From: Solidesulfovibrio magneticus RS-1
GTDB taxonomy: Bacteria; Desulfobacterota; Desulfovibrionia; Desulfovibrionales; Desulfovibrionaceae
Direction of reading: 5' to 3'
Assembly: GCF_000010665.1 (NCBI RefSeq)
Contig: NC_012797.1
Coordinates: forward strand, 1 to 58,704
DNA: 58,704 nt
Of this stretch, positions 28,384 through 39,039 are shown in pieces (within the stretch, counting starts at the first letter, position 1; each line of letters starts with the position of its first letter). The notes below the pieces were generated by a model, which did not search any database, was not told the DNA's origin, and saw only the letters and a program-made list of their open reading frames with translations. The translations under genes and the position numbers were made by a program.

Positions 28384-28388
28384 CGCAC

Positions 28389-29438
28389 ATGCCCTGGTCA
28401 CAGATCAAACCGGATATGGACGAGCCCGATTACGGCCGTGACAACGGCCTGGACGGGCGCCGCGTCACCTACGCCGCCGCCACCCGTGAAGCCTTGGCAC
28501 AGGCGCTCAGTCTCGACGAACGCGTCTTCGTCATGGGCCAAGGCGTCGACGACCCCAGCGGCATGTTCGGCGCTTCCCGCGGCCTGCACCTGGAATTCGG
28601 AAACGAACGCGTCTTTGACACGCCCCTGGCCGAAACGGCCCTGACCGGCGTGGCCGTGGGCGCGGCCCTGGCCGGCATGCGGCCCGTCTACATGCACAAC
28701 CGCCCCGATTTCCTGTTCCTGGCCCTGGACCAACTGGCCAACCACGCCGCCAAATGGCGTTTCATGTTCGGTGGCGCGGCTCCGAGCGTCCCCCTGGTCA
28801 TCTGGGCCTGCATCGGCCGGGGCTGGGGGTCGGCGGCCCAGCATTCCCAGGCCTTACAAGGCATCTTCCAGCATATCCCCGGCCTCAAGCTCGTCATGCC
28901 CTCCACCTGTCACGACGCCAAGGGCCTCATGTTGGCCGCCATCAAGGACGACAATCCCGTAGTTATCATCGACCACCGCTTCAATTTCAAAAACAAGGGC
29001 ATCGTGCCCGAAGATCCCTATCTCGTGCCCCTCGGCAAGGGCATCGTCCGACGCCCGGGCCGTGACGTCACCGTAGCCGCCTTTTCCCATCTGGTCGCCG
29101 ACGCCTACATGGCGGCCGAGGAACTGGCTCGCGAGGACGGCATCGAGGTCGAGGTCATCGACCCGCGCAGCATCCGCCCCCTGGACGAGGAGCTCATCCT
29201 CGGCTCTCTGGCCCGCACCGGCCGTCTGGTGGTGGCCGACACCGGCTGGAAAACCGGCGGCGTCACGGCCGAAGTGGCCGCCCTGGCCGCGGAAAAGGGC
29301 TTCGCCTCGCTGAAGGCCCCGGTGGCCCGGGTGGCCAGCCCCGATCTGCCCACCCCGGCCGGCTACACCCTGGAGGCCGCCTATTACGTGGGCAAGGACC
29401 AGATCAAGGACGCTGTGCGGCGCGTGGCCCGGGCCTAG
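28389..29438 (+). CDS. Thiamine-diphosphate-dependent E1 beta subunit-like protein
   Basis: This 349-residue transketolase-type E1 beta has TYAAATREALAQALSLDERV, FDTPLAETALTGVAVGAALA, HSQALQGIFQHIPGLKLVMP and IDPRSIRPLDEELI. It begins 6 bases after the alpha gene and should form an alpha2beta2 enzyme with it. Its N-terminus is about 20 residues longer than usual. Its neighbours are sugar-modifying enzymes and not a dehydrogenase complex, so the acceptor is probably a sugar intermediate; that is inference. Confidence 0.9.
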   Translation: MPWSQIKPDMDEPDYGRDNGLDGRRVTYAAATREALAQALSLDERVFVMGQGVDDPSGMFGASRGLHLEFGNERVFDTPLAETALTGVAVGAALAGMRPVYMHNRPDFLFLALDQLANHAAKWRFMFGGAAPSVPLVIWACIGRGWGSAAQHSQALQGIFQHIPGLKLVMPSTCHDAKGLMLAAIKDDNPVVIIDHRFNFKNKGIVPEDPYLVPLGKGIVRRPGRDVTVAAFSHLVADAYMAAEELAREDGIEVEVIDPRSIRPLDEELILGSLARTGRLVVADTGWKTGGVTAEVAALAAEKGFASLKAPVARVASPDLPTPAGYTLEAAYYVGKDQIKDAVRRVARA

Positions 29439-29465
29439 CCGTCCAGCCCCGGAAAGGATGGAGCC

Positions 29466-30395
29466 ATGCACAACGACGCCCGCGTGTTCATCGCCGGCGG
29501 CGGCAAGGCCGTTTGCCGGGCCATCCGGCGCGCCCTGGCCGCATCCGGCGTCAGCCAGGTGGCCGGAGCCGGCGACAACGAACCCGATTACGCCGATCAG
29601 GCCGCCGTGGAGCGGTTTTTCGCCGACTTCCACCCCGAATATGTCTTCATCGCCGGCGGCAAGGCCGGGGGCATCGGCTACAACCGCGCCCATCCGGCCA
29701 CCCTGGGGCTGGACAACCTGCTTCTGGCCACCCACGTTATGGACGCGGCCCGCCGCCACGGAGTGAAAAAGCTGGTTAATCTGGCCAGCTCCTGCTGCTA
29801 TCCCAAGGTCTGCCCACAGCCCATGGCCGAGGAGCACCTCATGACCGGCCCGCTGGAGCCCACCAACGAGGCCTACGCCCAGGCCAAGCTGGCCGGCATG
29901 GCCCTGGCCAAGGCCTACCGCCAGGAATACGGCCTGGACTACGTCACGGCCATTCCCACCAATTACTTCGGCCCCGGCGACGACTTCAGCCCCGAAAACT
30001 CCCACGTGGTCGGGGCGCTGCTCAGCCGTTTCCACGCCGCCAAGCACAACGGCGATCCCGAGGTCGTGGTCTGGGGCACGGGACGTCCTCGGCGCGAATT
30101 CCTGTACGTCGACGACGTGGCCTCGGCCTGTCTGGCCGTCATGGACGGCTACAGCGACGAGGCGCCCATCAACATCGCCGGCGGCGAGGATCTCTCCATC
30201 GCCGAACTGGCGGCCATGGCCGGGGAAGTCGTCGGCTACCAGGGCGCGCTGCGCTTTGCTGTCGACAAGCCCGACGGCATGATGCAAAAGCGCCTGGACG
30301 CCTCGAAACTGCTGGCCCTGGGCTGGTCGCCGGCCCATGACTTCAAAACGGCCCTGCGCCATACCTACCAATGGTTTTGCGGTCAGTCCGCCTGA
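29466..30395 (+). CDS. GDP-L-fucose-synthase-like epimerase/reductase
   Basis: This 309-residue extended SDR resembles GDP-fucose synthase (Fcl/WcaG): Rossmann start VFIAGGGKAVCRAIRRAL, LASSCCYP (catalytic Ser and Cys), Y137xxxK141 in AYAQAKLAG, NYFGPGDDF, and REFLYVDDVASACL. The third glycine of the usual GxxGxxG is Cys here. Family members epimerise C3/C5 and reduce C4 of GDP-4-keto-6-deoxy sugars. A 4,6-dehydratase is not found in the window, so it may be on the chromosome or the substrate may differ, for example a GDP-heptose derivative. Confidence 0.85.
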   Translation: MHNDARVFIAGGGKAVCRAIRRALAASGVSQVAGAGDNEPDYADQAAVERFFADFHPEYVFIAGGKAGGIGYNRAHPATLGLDNLLLATHVMDAARRHGVKKLVNLASSCCYPKVCPQPMAEEHLMTGPLEPTNEAYAQAKLAGMALAKAYRQEYGLDYVTAIPTNYFGPGDDFSPENSHVVGALLSRFHAAKHNGDPEVVVWGTGRPRREFLYVDDVASACLAVMDGYSDEAPINIAGGEDLSIAELAAMAGEVVGYQGALRFAVDKPDGMMQKRLDASKLLALGWSPAHDFKTALRHTYQWFCGQSA

Positions 30396-30418
30396 CCGCC
30401 CACGCCCAGAGGAACGCC

Positions 30419-31624
30419 ATGTCCAAAATGAAAGTGCCCTTCGGCACCATTTCCATCCCCCCCCGGGCCAAGGAACTCATCAACGAGGCCCTCGAGATCA
30501 AGCGGGTGTCCTGCGGCCGTATGGTCCGCCAGTTCGAAGAAGGCTTTGCCAAGCTGCTCGGCATGCCCCACGCCGTAGCCGTGGCCACGGGCACCGACGC
30601 TGACGCCCTGGCCCTGGCCTTGCTGCACGACTTTGGGGCCACCCCGGAAAGCGAAGTCATCATTCCGGCCCTGTCGTTTGTGGCCACCGGCAACGCCGTG
30701 CTCCACGCCCGGCTGACCCCGAAGTTCGTGGACATCGACCGCAAGACCCTTAACATCGACGTCTCCAAGATCGAAGCGGCCATCACCGAACGCACCAAGG
30801 CCATCATGCCTGTGCACCTCATGGGCAAGCCGGCGGACATGGACCCCATCATGGACATCGCCGCCCGCTACAATCTCACCGTGGTGGAAGACGCCGCCGA
30901 AGCCCACGGCATGCTTTACAAAGGCAAGCCGGCAGGGGCCATCGGCCATCTCGGGGCCTTTAGTCTGTACGTCGCCCACATCATTTCCACCATCGAGGGC
31001 GGCATCATCACGTGCCGCAGCGAAGAGCACGCCGAGATCCTCATTTCCCTGCGCTCCCACGGACGGGGCTGCTCCTGCCCGTCCTGCGTGCTCTCCACCA
31101 CTCAGAGCTACTGCGCCAAACGTTTCCGCGACGGCCAGGACATCCGCTTCACTTTCCCCCGGGTGGGCTATTCCTGCAAAATGAACGAACTGGAAGCCGC
31201 CGTGGGCCTAGCCAACATCGACGTCTACGAAGACATCGTGGCCACCCGGCACGCCAACCTCAAATACGTCCTGGACCGGTTCGAGCGCTTCGCCCCCTTC
31301 CTCTCCACCATCACCGAGGAGTCCTGGGAGAAGATCGGCCCCCACGCCATTCCCGTGGTGGTCAACGAAGCCGCCTCCTTTACCCGCGACGAGCTGGCTT
31401 CGTACCTGGAACAAAACGGCGTCGAGACCCGCACCCTTTTCGCCTCCATGCCCACCCAGTGCCCCGGCTTCGCCTACCTCGGCCACCAACTCGGCGAATT
31501 TCCGGTGGCCGAATACATGGGGCACAACGGTTTCCACATCGGCTGCCACCATGATCTCGGCATCGCCGAAATGGAGTATTTCCTCCACGTCCTGGACAAG
31601 TTCCTCACCGAGCGCCAGTCCTAA
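30419..31624 (+). CDS. RfbH-like B6-dependent sugar 3-dehydratase with Fe-S motif
   Basis: This 401-residue DegT/DnrJ/EryC1 fold protein has His187 (FSLYVAHIISTIEGG) at the place of the usual PLP-binding Lys, as in the 3-dehydratases RfbH (E1) and ColD. It also has a cysteine cluster CSCPSC (218-223) and C232 before AKRF, matching the 2Fe-2S region of RfbH. Such enzymes remove the C3 hydroxyl of 4-keto-6-deoxy nucleotide sugars to make 3,6-dideoxy sugars. RfbH needs a reductase partner, and none is seen here. The ribosome site agagga at 30408-30413 supports the start. Substrate, probably GDP- rather than CDP-linked in this context, is inferred. Confidence 0.85.
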   Translation: MSKMKVPFGTISIPPRAKELINEALEIKRVSCGRMVRQFEEGFAKLLGMPHAVAVATGTDADALALALLHDFGATPESEVIIPALSFVATGNAVLHARLTPKFVDIDRKTLNIDVSKIEAAITERTKAIMPVHLMGKPADMDPIMDIAARYNLTVVEDAAEAHGMLYKGKPAGAIGHLGAFSLYVAHIISTIEGGIITCRSEEHAEILISLRSHGRGCSCPSCVLSTTQSYCAKRFRDGQDIRFTFPRVGYSCKMNELEAAVGLANIDVYEDIVATRHANLKYVLDRFERFAPFLSTITEESWEKIGPHAIPVVVNEAASFTRDELASYLEQNGVETRTLFASMPTQCPGFAYLGHQLGEFPVAEYMGHNGFHIGCHHDLGIAEMEYFLHVLDKFLTERQS

Positions 31625-33320
<1,696 letters not shown>

Positions 33321-33350
33321 GCCGACAAAGCGCGCTGAAGGTCGCCCAAC

Positions 33351-33851
33351 ATGGCGCTTCCCGCGAAATACGTCGCCCTGGGGCTGGCGGCCGTCGTCAT
33401 CCTCGCCTGGCTGTGGCTGCCACAGACCAACGCCTACTGCCGGCCGGTCGATTATTTTGCCGAGCAACAGTGCTTTTTTATCTCGGACGGCATCACGTCG
33501 CCGGAGCAGGACGCCCATGGCAGGTATTGCTGGGCGCTGGGACCGACGGCAGCGACAAAATGCTTTTGGGGCAAATCCGGAAAAGTCCGTCTCCATATCG
33601 GCCTGCGTTCTCCTTTTGCCGGCCAGATCATCGCCCTGTTCGTCAATGGGGTCGCCGTGTATTGCCTTACCAAAGCCGAAGCCCAAGACGGACCGGACCA
33701 AACCACTCTGGCCCTAGATGTTGATTTCAAAAGGGGCGTCAACATTATAGAATTTCAGTCAAATTTCTACAACAATCATCCGACGCGCGTGTTGGCCGAC
33801 GACAGAAGCCTCTCGTTTACGCTGACGCAATTGCGCCTTGAGCCACTATGA
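33351..33851 (+). CDS. Small membrane-anchored protein before GT-C gene
   Basis: This 166-residue protein has one N-terminal membrane helix (about 7-25) and an external domain with VRLHIGLRSPFAGQIIALFV and RGVNIIEFQSNFYNNHPTR. It resembles the sugar- or ligand-binding beta-sandwich tails of GT-C enzymes, though no family is certain. Its stop overlaps the ATG of the membrane protein at 33848. The external domain shows the same pattern (hydrophobic strand, FAGQ, C-terminal asparagine-rich loop) as the protein at 37194-37745. Confidence 0.72.
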   Translation: MALPAKYVALGLAAVVILAWLWLPQTNAYCRPVDYFAEQQCFFISDGITSPEQDAHGRYCWALGPTAATKCFWGKSGKVRLHIGLRSPFAGQIIALFVNGVAVYCLTKAEAQDGPDQTTLALDVDFKRGVNIIEFQSNFYNNHPTRVLADDRSLSFTLTQLRLEPL

Positions 33852-35407
33852 TGTCTTGCTGTTTGACGCACCGAGGGCGCGTGACGGCCTTGTTGTTGCT
33901 CCTGGCCTACGGGCTCTTTGCCTGGCATCTGGCCAGCCGCTGCCCGGTCGGCATATGGCAGACGAGAACCGCCCAGGCCACGATGCTCGGCGGCAATGAG
34001 GACCCGGACGGGGTCTATTTGCCTTCGGCCGTACACCTGTTCGACGCCCGCTACCCCCAGTTCTACCTTGGCACGCCGGGCCTGACGCTCCAGTACGCTC
34101 TGTATGGCGTCGTCAAGGCCTATTACTTCCTGGGCAAGGACTTTCCCACCCAGGATTTCGTGGATTTCGCGGCCTACCACTGGGAGACGGTCAACGCACT
34201 GGCCCGTCTCTTCATGGCCCTGACCCATGCCTTGACCGGCTACCTCGTTTATCGCCTGACCCTTGTCCTGGGCCTTGGCCCACGGGTCGGTCTGGCGGCG
34301 GCCGGACTCTACATGACCTCGTATGCCGTCTTGTGGTATTTCATCAAGATCTCGCCGGAATCCCTGATGACGGTGTTTTTTGTGCTGACGCTGCTGTTGT
34401 GCCGCCAGGCGGCCGATAATCCGGCCCGGACCAAGCAGGCGGCCTGGGGAGGCTTTTTCTGCGGACTTACCTGGCTGACCAAGGTGCACTACCTCTACGC
34501 CTTGCCGGCGATCATGGTGGTCCAGCTCGCCATGGCCCCAAAAATCGCCAGGAAACGGCTCATCGTCGCATTTCTCGCTGCCTTTCTCGGCACCATCGCC
34601 CTGGGCTCGCAGCATATCGAGTTCGGTAAATGGGCCGAGGGCTGGCGCGGGGCCATCAAGGAGCATTCCTGGTCCAACAGCGACGTCAAGACTTACGCGG
34701 CCTTCGATATGGCCAAGCCCGCGACCTACTTCCAGACCCTTGTTGAAAAAACTGCGCACCAACTGGCGTTCGTGACGGCGCTGGCCACCCTGTCCGTCCA
34801 GGACAACGGCGAGACGTTTCCGCTTCTAGCCACAGAGATTGCCTTGTTCGCCGTAGCCGCCCTCGGATACGGCCTGAGACTGCGCAATGGAAAGTACGAC
34901 CTTGTGCTGCTGCTTATCCTTTGCAGCTCCGTTCCGGTCCTGATTTTTCGCATAAGCGCCCACTACTGGTTCACAAATTTCGTAATATTGTCGATTTTTG
35001 CTGCCAACGCCATTTGTAACTATCTTTGCCGGCCCAATGCGCTAGCGGCCGCCGTTGTCTGCGTCGCCATCATTCATGCGCCGGGCCTGTTTGATTTCAT
35101 CCATTCCAAATCCCTCGACATCGACCATTACACCAAGGAATACGCCCCCTATTACCAGGCCTTGCAGGCCGCCGGGCCGACCAGGAATTGCGGCGTCATC
35201 CTGCACGGCGTGCCCTTTAATCCCCTGCGCCTGGGCGGCTTTTACCTGGTGTCCGGCCTGTCGCCCGAAACGGGCGTCGTGAAAGCCTTTGCCTCAAGAT
35301 TCAAAGTGATTGAAGACGCTTCCGAACGCACCCGGTACGAGGCCTTCCTTGGCTCGGTCGTCTCGGTTCACTCCACAGGGTATGACATTCTTCCGACTTG
35401 CCCATAG
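33848..35407 (+). CDS. GT-C membrane glycosyltransferase, PMT/GT39-like
   Basis: This 519-residue protein has about eleven membrane helices and an external acidic loop after the first one (GGNEDPDGVYLPSAVHLFDA), as in GT-C enzymes of the PMT/ArnT group, where the Asp/Glu pair is catalytic. AYHWETVNALARLFMALTHA and WYFIKISPESL follow. The tail ends with cysteine-containing YDILPTCP. It likely transfers sugars from polyprenyl phosphate on the outer face of the inner membrane, using the product of the GT2 enzyme at 23314-24345. It is coupled to the upstream small protein. Confidence 0.82.
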   Translation: MMSCCLTHRGRVTALLLLLAYGLFAWHLASRCPVGIWQTRTAQATMLGGNEDPDGVYLPSAVHLFDARYPQFYLGTPGLTLQYALYGVVKAYYFLGKDFPTQDFVDFAAYHWETVNALARLFMALTHALTGYLVYRLTLVLGLGPRVGLAAAGLYMTSYAVLWYFIKISPESLMTVFFVLTLLLCRQAADNPARTKQAAWGGFFCGLTWLTKVHYLYALPAIMVVQLAMAPKIARKRLIVAFLAAFLGTIALGSQHIEFGKWAEGWRGAIKEHSWSNSDVKTYAAFDMAKPATYFQTLVEKTAHQLAFVTALATLSVQDNGETFPLLATEIALFAVAALGYGLRLRNGKYDLVLLLILCSSVPVLIFRISAHYWFTNFVILSIFAANAICNYLCRPNALAAAVVCVAIIHAPGLFDFIHSKSLDIDHYTKEYAPYYQALQAAGPTRNCGVILHGVPFNPLRLGGFYLVSGLSPETGVVKAFASRFKVIEDASERTRYEAFLGSVVSVHSTGYDILPTCP

Positions 35408-35491
35408 CGGCGGCCAAGGCCGCCAGGGCCGTGGTTCCGACCTGCCGAGCCTGGGCCGCCTGTCCAGGCCGGGACTTTCGGGAGCGACGCC

Positions 35492-37207
35492 GTGACCGTC
35501 TCGAAAGCAAGCTCCCTCGACGCCCCCTGTCCCTTCTGGACGCCCGTGGTCATGGCCGCCCTGATCGGGGCCGCCTGCGGCCTGGCCGCCGCCACGTGGC
35601 CCGTGAGCCTGGAAAACGGCCAGGCCTTGGCCGGCCGCATCCCCTTTGTCGCCGAAAGCGCCTGGAACGTGTATCTTTTCCGGTTATGGGCCCTGATCAA
35701 CCAATTGACCGCCGGCCTGCTGGCCCTGGGCTTCGACGGCCCAAGCGTGGCCATGATTATCGGGGGGCTGACCGGCGCGCTGTCCTTCGCCGCCTTGAGC
35801 GCCCTGGTCTTGGCCTTGGGCGGCGCAGGCCCTGCCGCCGTTGTGGCGCCAGTGTTCATCTATCTCTATGAACTCAAGGGCATCGGCTTCAGCTACCCCA
35901 TTGACCTGATGCGCACACCCCACATCTTCGGCATTATCGGCTTTTCCTACGTGCTGCTCGTCCTTGGAGTGTTCGGCGTCGGACGACGGCGCGCGGCCTG
36001 GGGGCTGGCCGGCCTGGCCCCGGCCGTGCATCCGACCTGGGGCGCGTTCTGTCTGGGCATGCTCGGCCTGGGGAGCCTGCTTGACGCCGAAGCCAGATCG
36101 CATCTGCGCCGGGATCTGCCGCCCCTGGCCCTGGGGTTGATCCTGAGCGCCGCCAGCTACGCCCTGCAACGCCGCCTTGGCGGCGCGGCCTTCGCCCCGG
36201 CCGGCCCCATCGACATGGGCGACTACCAATTGTTCTTGCGCGCTCACGACGTCCACCGTCTGCGCTTTGAACCCTTGGCCCTGGACGTCATCTTCTTCGT
36301 GTTCACCGTGGCCGGGCTGTGCCTGGCCCTGGTCCGGAAGCTGTTGCCGCCAAGCGGCGCGGTTCTCGGCAAATGTTTGCTGGCCGGCCTTGGAACGGCG
36401 GCGGCCCTGACGGCGGCGGCTCCCCTGTTCCCGGAGTTCCTACCCTTGCAGATGCTGATGGCCCCGCGCTTTTTTAACTTGGCCATCATCCTGGCCATGC
36501 CGCTCTTTTTCGCGCTGACCACCCGGCCGGCCGCCGGTCTCCGGGAAAACGCCCTGGCCGGCCTTTGCCTCGTCGCTGTGTGGGCGGCCGGCTCCAGCGA
36601 CCTCCTGCGCGGCATGGCGGCAACGGCGGCCCTTTGCCTTTCCTTGATTTTCATTTTCCGGCCTGACCGGCTGTCGTCCCAGGTAAATCCGGTGCAGCGC
36701 CTCCTCGACGGCCTTGGCCGTTGTTGCAGTCCGGCCGCAGCCCTGGCCCTGGCCCTGTTCCTGGCCGTGGAGGGCTATTACGAGGCCTACGCCATAAAGG
36801 CCCGCTTCCACGACGCCTCCAACGATTCCTTCTACGCCCTGTGCCAGAACAGGCCCGGCCCCTTGTTGCCCGCCGCCGGCCTACTCTATCCCCAATGGAA
36901 CATTGCTCGGCCCGTGATCTTTTATCCCGGCGGCCTGGATCTGGCCTCCTACTTCCCGGACCTGCTGCCCGGCATGCGCCGCCTAGCCCTTAGCGTCTAC
37001 GGCCAGGACATCCTCGCCACGTCGCCAGGACCTCGCCGCAGCTCCCTGGCCGACCACCGCGCTTTATGGGAAGCCAGGAGTACCGAGGACTGGCGGGAGC
37101 TCGGCCGGCGCTTCGGCTTTACCGATATCCTTGTCCCGGCCGACTGGCGGCTGTCCCTGCCACTTGTCGGCTCCAACTGCGCCCAGGCCCTCTATGCCGT
37201 CCAATAA
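35492..37207 (+). CDS. Polytopic membrane protein, GT-C-like
   Basis: This 571-residue protein starts at GTG and has about twelve hydrophobic helices. An external loop after helix 1 holds ESAWNVYLFRLWALINQL, and LAPAVHPTWGAFCLGMLGL lies mid-protein. The C-terminal 120 residues are soluble and end in LYAVQ. I cannot name the family; topology and neighbours suggest a glycosyltransferase or polysaccharide export component. Its last 14 bases overlap the next gene, exactly like the pair at 2351/3828, and both membrane proteins end in LYAV. Confidence 0.72.
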   Translation: MTVSKASSLDAPCPFWTPVVMAALIGAACGLAAATWPVSLENGQALAGRIPFVAESAWNVYLFRLWALINQLTAGLLALGFDGPSVAMIIGGLTGALSFAALSALVLALGGAGPAAVVAPVFIYLYELKGIGFSYPIDLMRTPHIFGIIGFSYVLLVLGVFGVGRRRAAWGLAGLAPAVHPTWGAFCLGMLGLGSLLDAEARSHLRRDLPPLALGLILSAASYALQRRLGGAAFAPAGPIDMGDYQLFLRAHDVHRLRFEPLALDVIFFVFTVAGLCLALVRKLLPPSGAVLGKCLLAGLGTAAALTAAAPLFPEFLPLQMLMAPRFFNLAIILAMPLFFALTTRPAAGLRENALAGLCLVAVWAAGSSDLLRGMAATAALCLSLIFIFRPDRLSSQVNPVQRLLDGLGRCCSPAAALALALFLAVEGYYEAYAIKARFHDASNDSFYALCQNRPGPLLPAAGLLYPQWNIARPVIFYPGGLDLASYFPDLLPGMRRLALSVYGQDILATSPGPRRSSLADHRALWEARSTEDWRELGRRFGFTDILVPADWRLSLPLVGSNCAQALYAVQ

Positions 37208-37745
37208 CCCCACCCAACGCGGCCCGCGCCTGCTCCTTGCCGGCGGCCTACTGGTCCTGCTTGTCCTGTTCGCTCTATGGCGTCGCGACCAGGCCCTTCG
37301 CGCCGTGCCCCTGCCCATCGAACTGACGGCCAACGTCGCCCTGGCCCCCGGCGTCACCTTGTGCGGCTTCGGCGATCTGGAAGGCCTGGGCGATCCCCGG
37401 CCTTACCGTTGGGGCATGGGACCCATGTCCCAGATCGGCTTCATCGCGCCCTTCGCCGGCCAGGGCGTCGTGGTCCTGGCGGTGTCAAGCCCCTGCGTCC
37501 CCGACCAGGCACTAGCCGTTTTGGCAAACGGCAAAACCGTTGGGACGCTTTCCGGCCCGCAGGCCCTGCCGCCGGGCGAGACGCCGGGACAAGAAATGCG
37601 CCTGCGGTTTCCGATCCGTCGCGGCTATAACACCGTGGCCCTGCGCTACACCGATTGGAACCACGGCCACCAAGTCTGCTCCGCCGGGGACTCCCGGCGC
37701 TTTGCCGTGCGTTTTTCCCGGTTGGCCATACTCGGCGCGCCCTAA
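37194..37745 (+). CDS. Small membrane-anchored protein paired with GT-C-like gene
   Basis: This 183-residue protein has a short N-terminus, one membrane helix (about 13-28) and an external domain with GFIAPFAGQGVVVLAVSS, LRFPIRRGYNTVALRYTDWN and a C-terminal RFSRLAILG. The domain resembles that of the 33351-33851 protein. The start lies 14 bases inside the preceding gene. It is inferred to work with that membrane protein, but no activity is known. Confidence 0.72.
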   Translation: MPSNNPTQRGPRLLLAGGLLVLLVLFALWRRDQALRAVPLPIELTANVALAPGVTLCGFGDLEGLGDPRPYRWGMGPMSQIGFIAPFAGQGVVVLAVSSPCVPDQALAVLANGKTVGTLSGPQALPPGETPGQEMRLRFPIRRGYNTVALRYTDWNHGHQVCSAGDSRRFAVRFSRLAILGAP

Positions 37746-37793
37746 AGCGGACGCCGACATGAACGCCGCCCTGCAGCGGCCGAGGAATTGTTT

Positions 37794-38996
37794 ATGTCCC
37801 AATACGACTTCATCATTGCCGGGGCCGGCATCGTCGGCCTGACCACCGCTTGCGAGATCTTAAACCGCGCCCCATCGGCCAAGGTGGCGGTAGTCGAAAA
37901 GGAAGCCACCCCCGGACGCCATGCCAGCGGCCGTAATAGCGGCGTGCTCCACTGCGGCCTATATTACGGCAGCGACACGCTCAAGGCCAAGGTCTGCGCC
38001 ACAGGCGGTCGGGCCATGAAGGCCTTTGCCTACGCCCACGGCATCCCCTGGTCCAACAACGGCAAAGTGCTCGTGGCCACCGATCCGAGCCAGTTGCCGG
38101 CCGTGGACCGGCTGATGCAAAACGCCGCCGACAACGCCATTCGGGCCGAGCGCATCGACAACAAGACCCTGCTTGAACTGGAGCCGGCCGCGCCTCCCGA
38201 CGCCGTGGCCGCCATTCACTGCCCGGACACCGCCGTCATCGACATCAAGGCCGTCCTGGAAACCCTGCGGACGCAACTGGCCGAACGGGGGGCGCGGTTT
38301 TACTTTCAGCGGCGCATCATCGGACCGGCTCCGGACGGGGCGCTCCAAACTTCCGACGGCCCCATCCGAGGCGGCTTCCTTTTCAACTGCTGCGGCGCTT
38401 ACGCCGACGTCCTGGCCAAGGCACACGGCTTTGCCCGGCAATACATCCTGGTCCCGTTCAAGGGGATCTATTGGAAGCTCTCCCCGCAGAAAAATCCCCT
38501 GGTCCGGGGCAACATCTATCCCGTGCCCGACATCTCCATGCCGTTTCTCGGGGTGCACTTCACGCGGGGCATCAGCGGCGACGTCTACGCCGGACCAACG
38601 GCCATTCCGGCCCTGGGCCGGGAGAACTACGGCATCCTGGCCGGCGCGAAATGGGGCGAAGCCGCGACCATTCTCGGCCGCCTGGGCCTACTCTACCTAG
38701 GCAACCAAAATAATTTTCGCCTGCTGGCCCATACGGAAGTGCGCAAGTATTCCAAAACGTTTTTCCATCAGTGCGCCAGGCGGCTGTTTCCGGGACTGGC
38801 CATCGAGGACCTCGTGCCCACAAACAAGTCCGGCATCCGGCCTCAGCTCGTCAATGTCGCCACCAAGCGCCTAGAGATGGACTACGTCTTCGAGGGCGAC
38901 AAGCGCTCGCTGCACGTGCTCAACGCCATTTCCCCGGCCTTTACCAGCAGCTTCGCCTTCGCCCAAATGATTGTTGACCGAAGCGGCGCGCTGTAG
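37794..38996 (+). CDS. FAD-dependent oxidoreductase, LhgO-like
   Basis: This 400-residue enzyme has the FAD motif IIAGAGIVGLTTACEIL (7-23), VVEKEATPGRHASGRNSGVL, VPFKGIYWKL and a C-terminal AISPAFTSSFAFAQM. These features fit L-2-hydroxyglutarate oxidase/dehydrogenase. A role in a sugar operon is unexpected; it may oxidise a 2-hydroxyacid related to the keto acid used by the thiamine enzyme, or act on another substrate. The ribosome site gagga at 37782-37786 supports the start. Confidence 0.85.
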   Translation: MSQYDFIIAGAGIVGLTTACEILNRAPSAKVAVVEKEATPGRHASGRNSGVLHCGLYYGSDTLKAKVCATGGRAMKAFAYAHGIPWSNNGKVLVATDPSQLPAVDRLMQNAADNAIRAERIDNKTLLELEPAAPPDAVAAIHCPDTAVIDIKAVLETLRTQLAERGARFYFQRRIIGPAPDGALQTSDGPIRGGFLFNCCGAYADVLAKAHGFARQYILVPFKGIYWKLSPQKNPLVRGNIYPVPDISMPFLGVHFTRGISGDVYAGPTAIPALGRENYGILAGAKWGEAATILGRLGLLYLGNQNNFRLLAHTEVRKYSKTFFHQCARRLFPGLAIEDLVPTNKSGIRPQLVNVATKRLEMDYVFEGDKRSLHVLNAISPAFTSSFAFAQMIVDRSGAL

Positions 38997-39039
38997 CACC
39001 GTGCGCCCTACCCTGAACAAAACGCCCCGCGAGATCACT

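Noticed and set aside
28854..30371. A 505-codon minus-strand frame
   Set aside because: Antisense of the E1 beta and GDP-fucose-synthase-like genes, which have clear motifs and ribosome sites.
38971..39039. Longer start of gmhA
   Set aside because: It would begin inside the preceding gene and add residues not present in the family; the in-frame GTG at 39001 remains possible.
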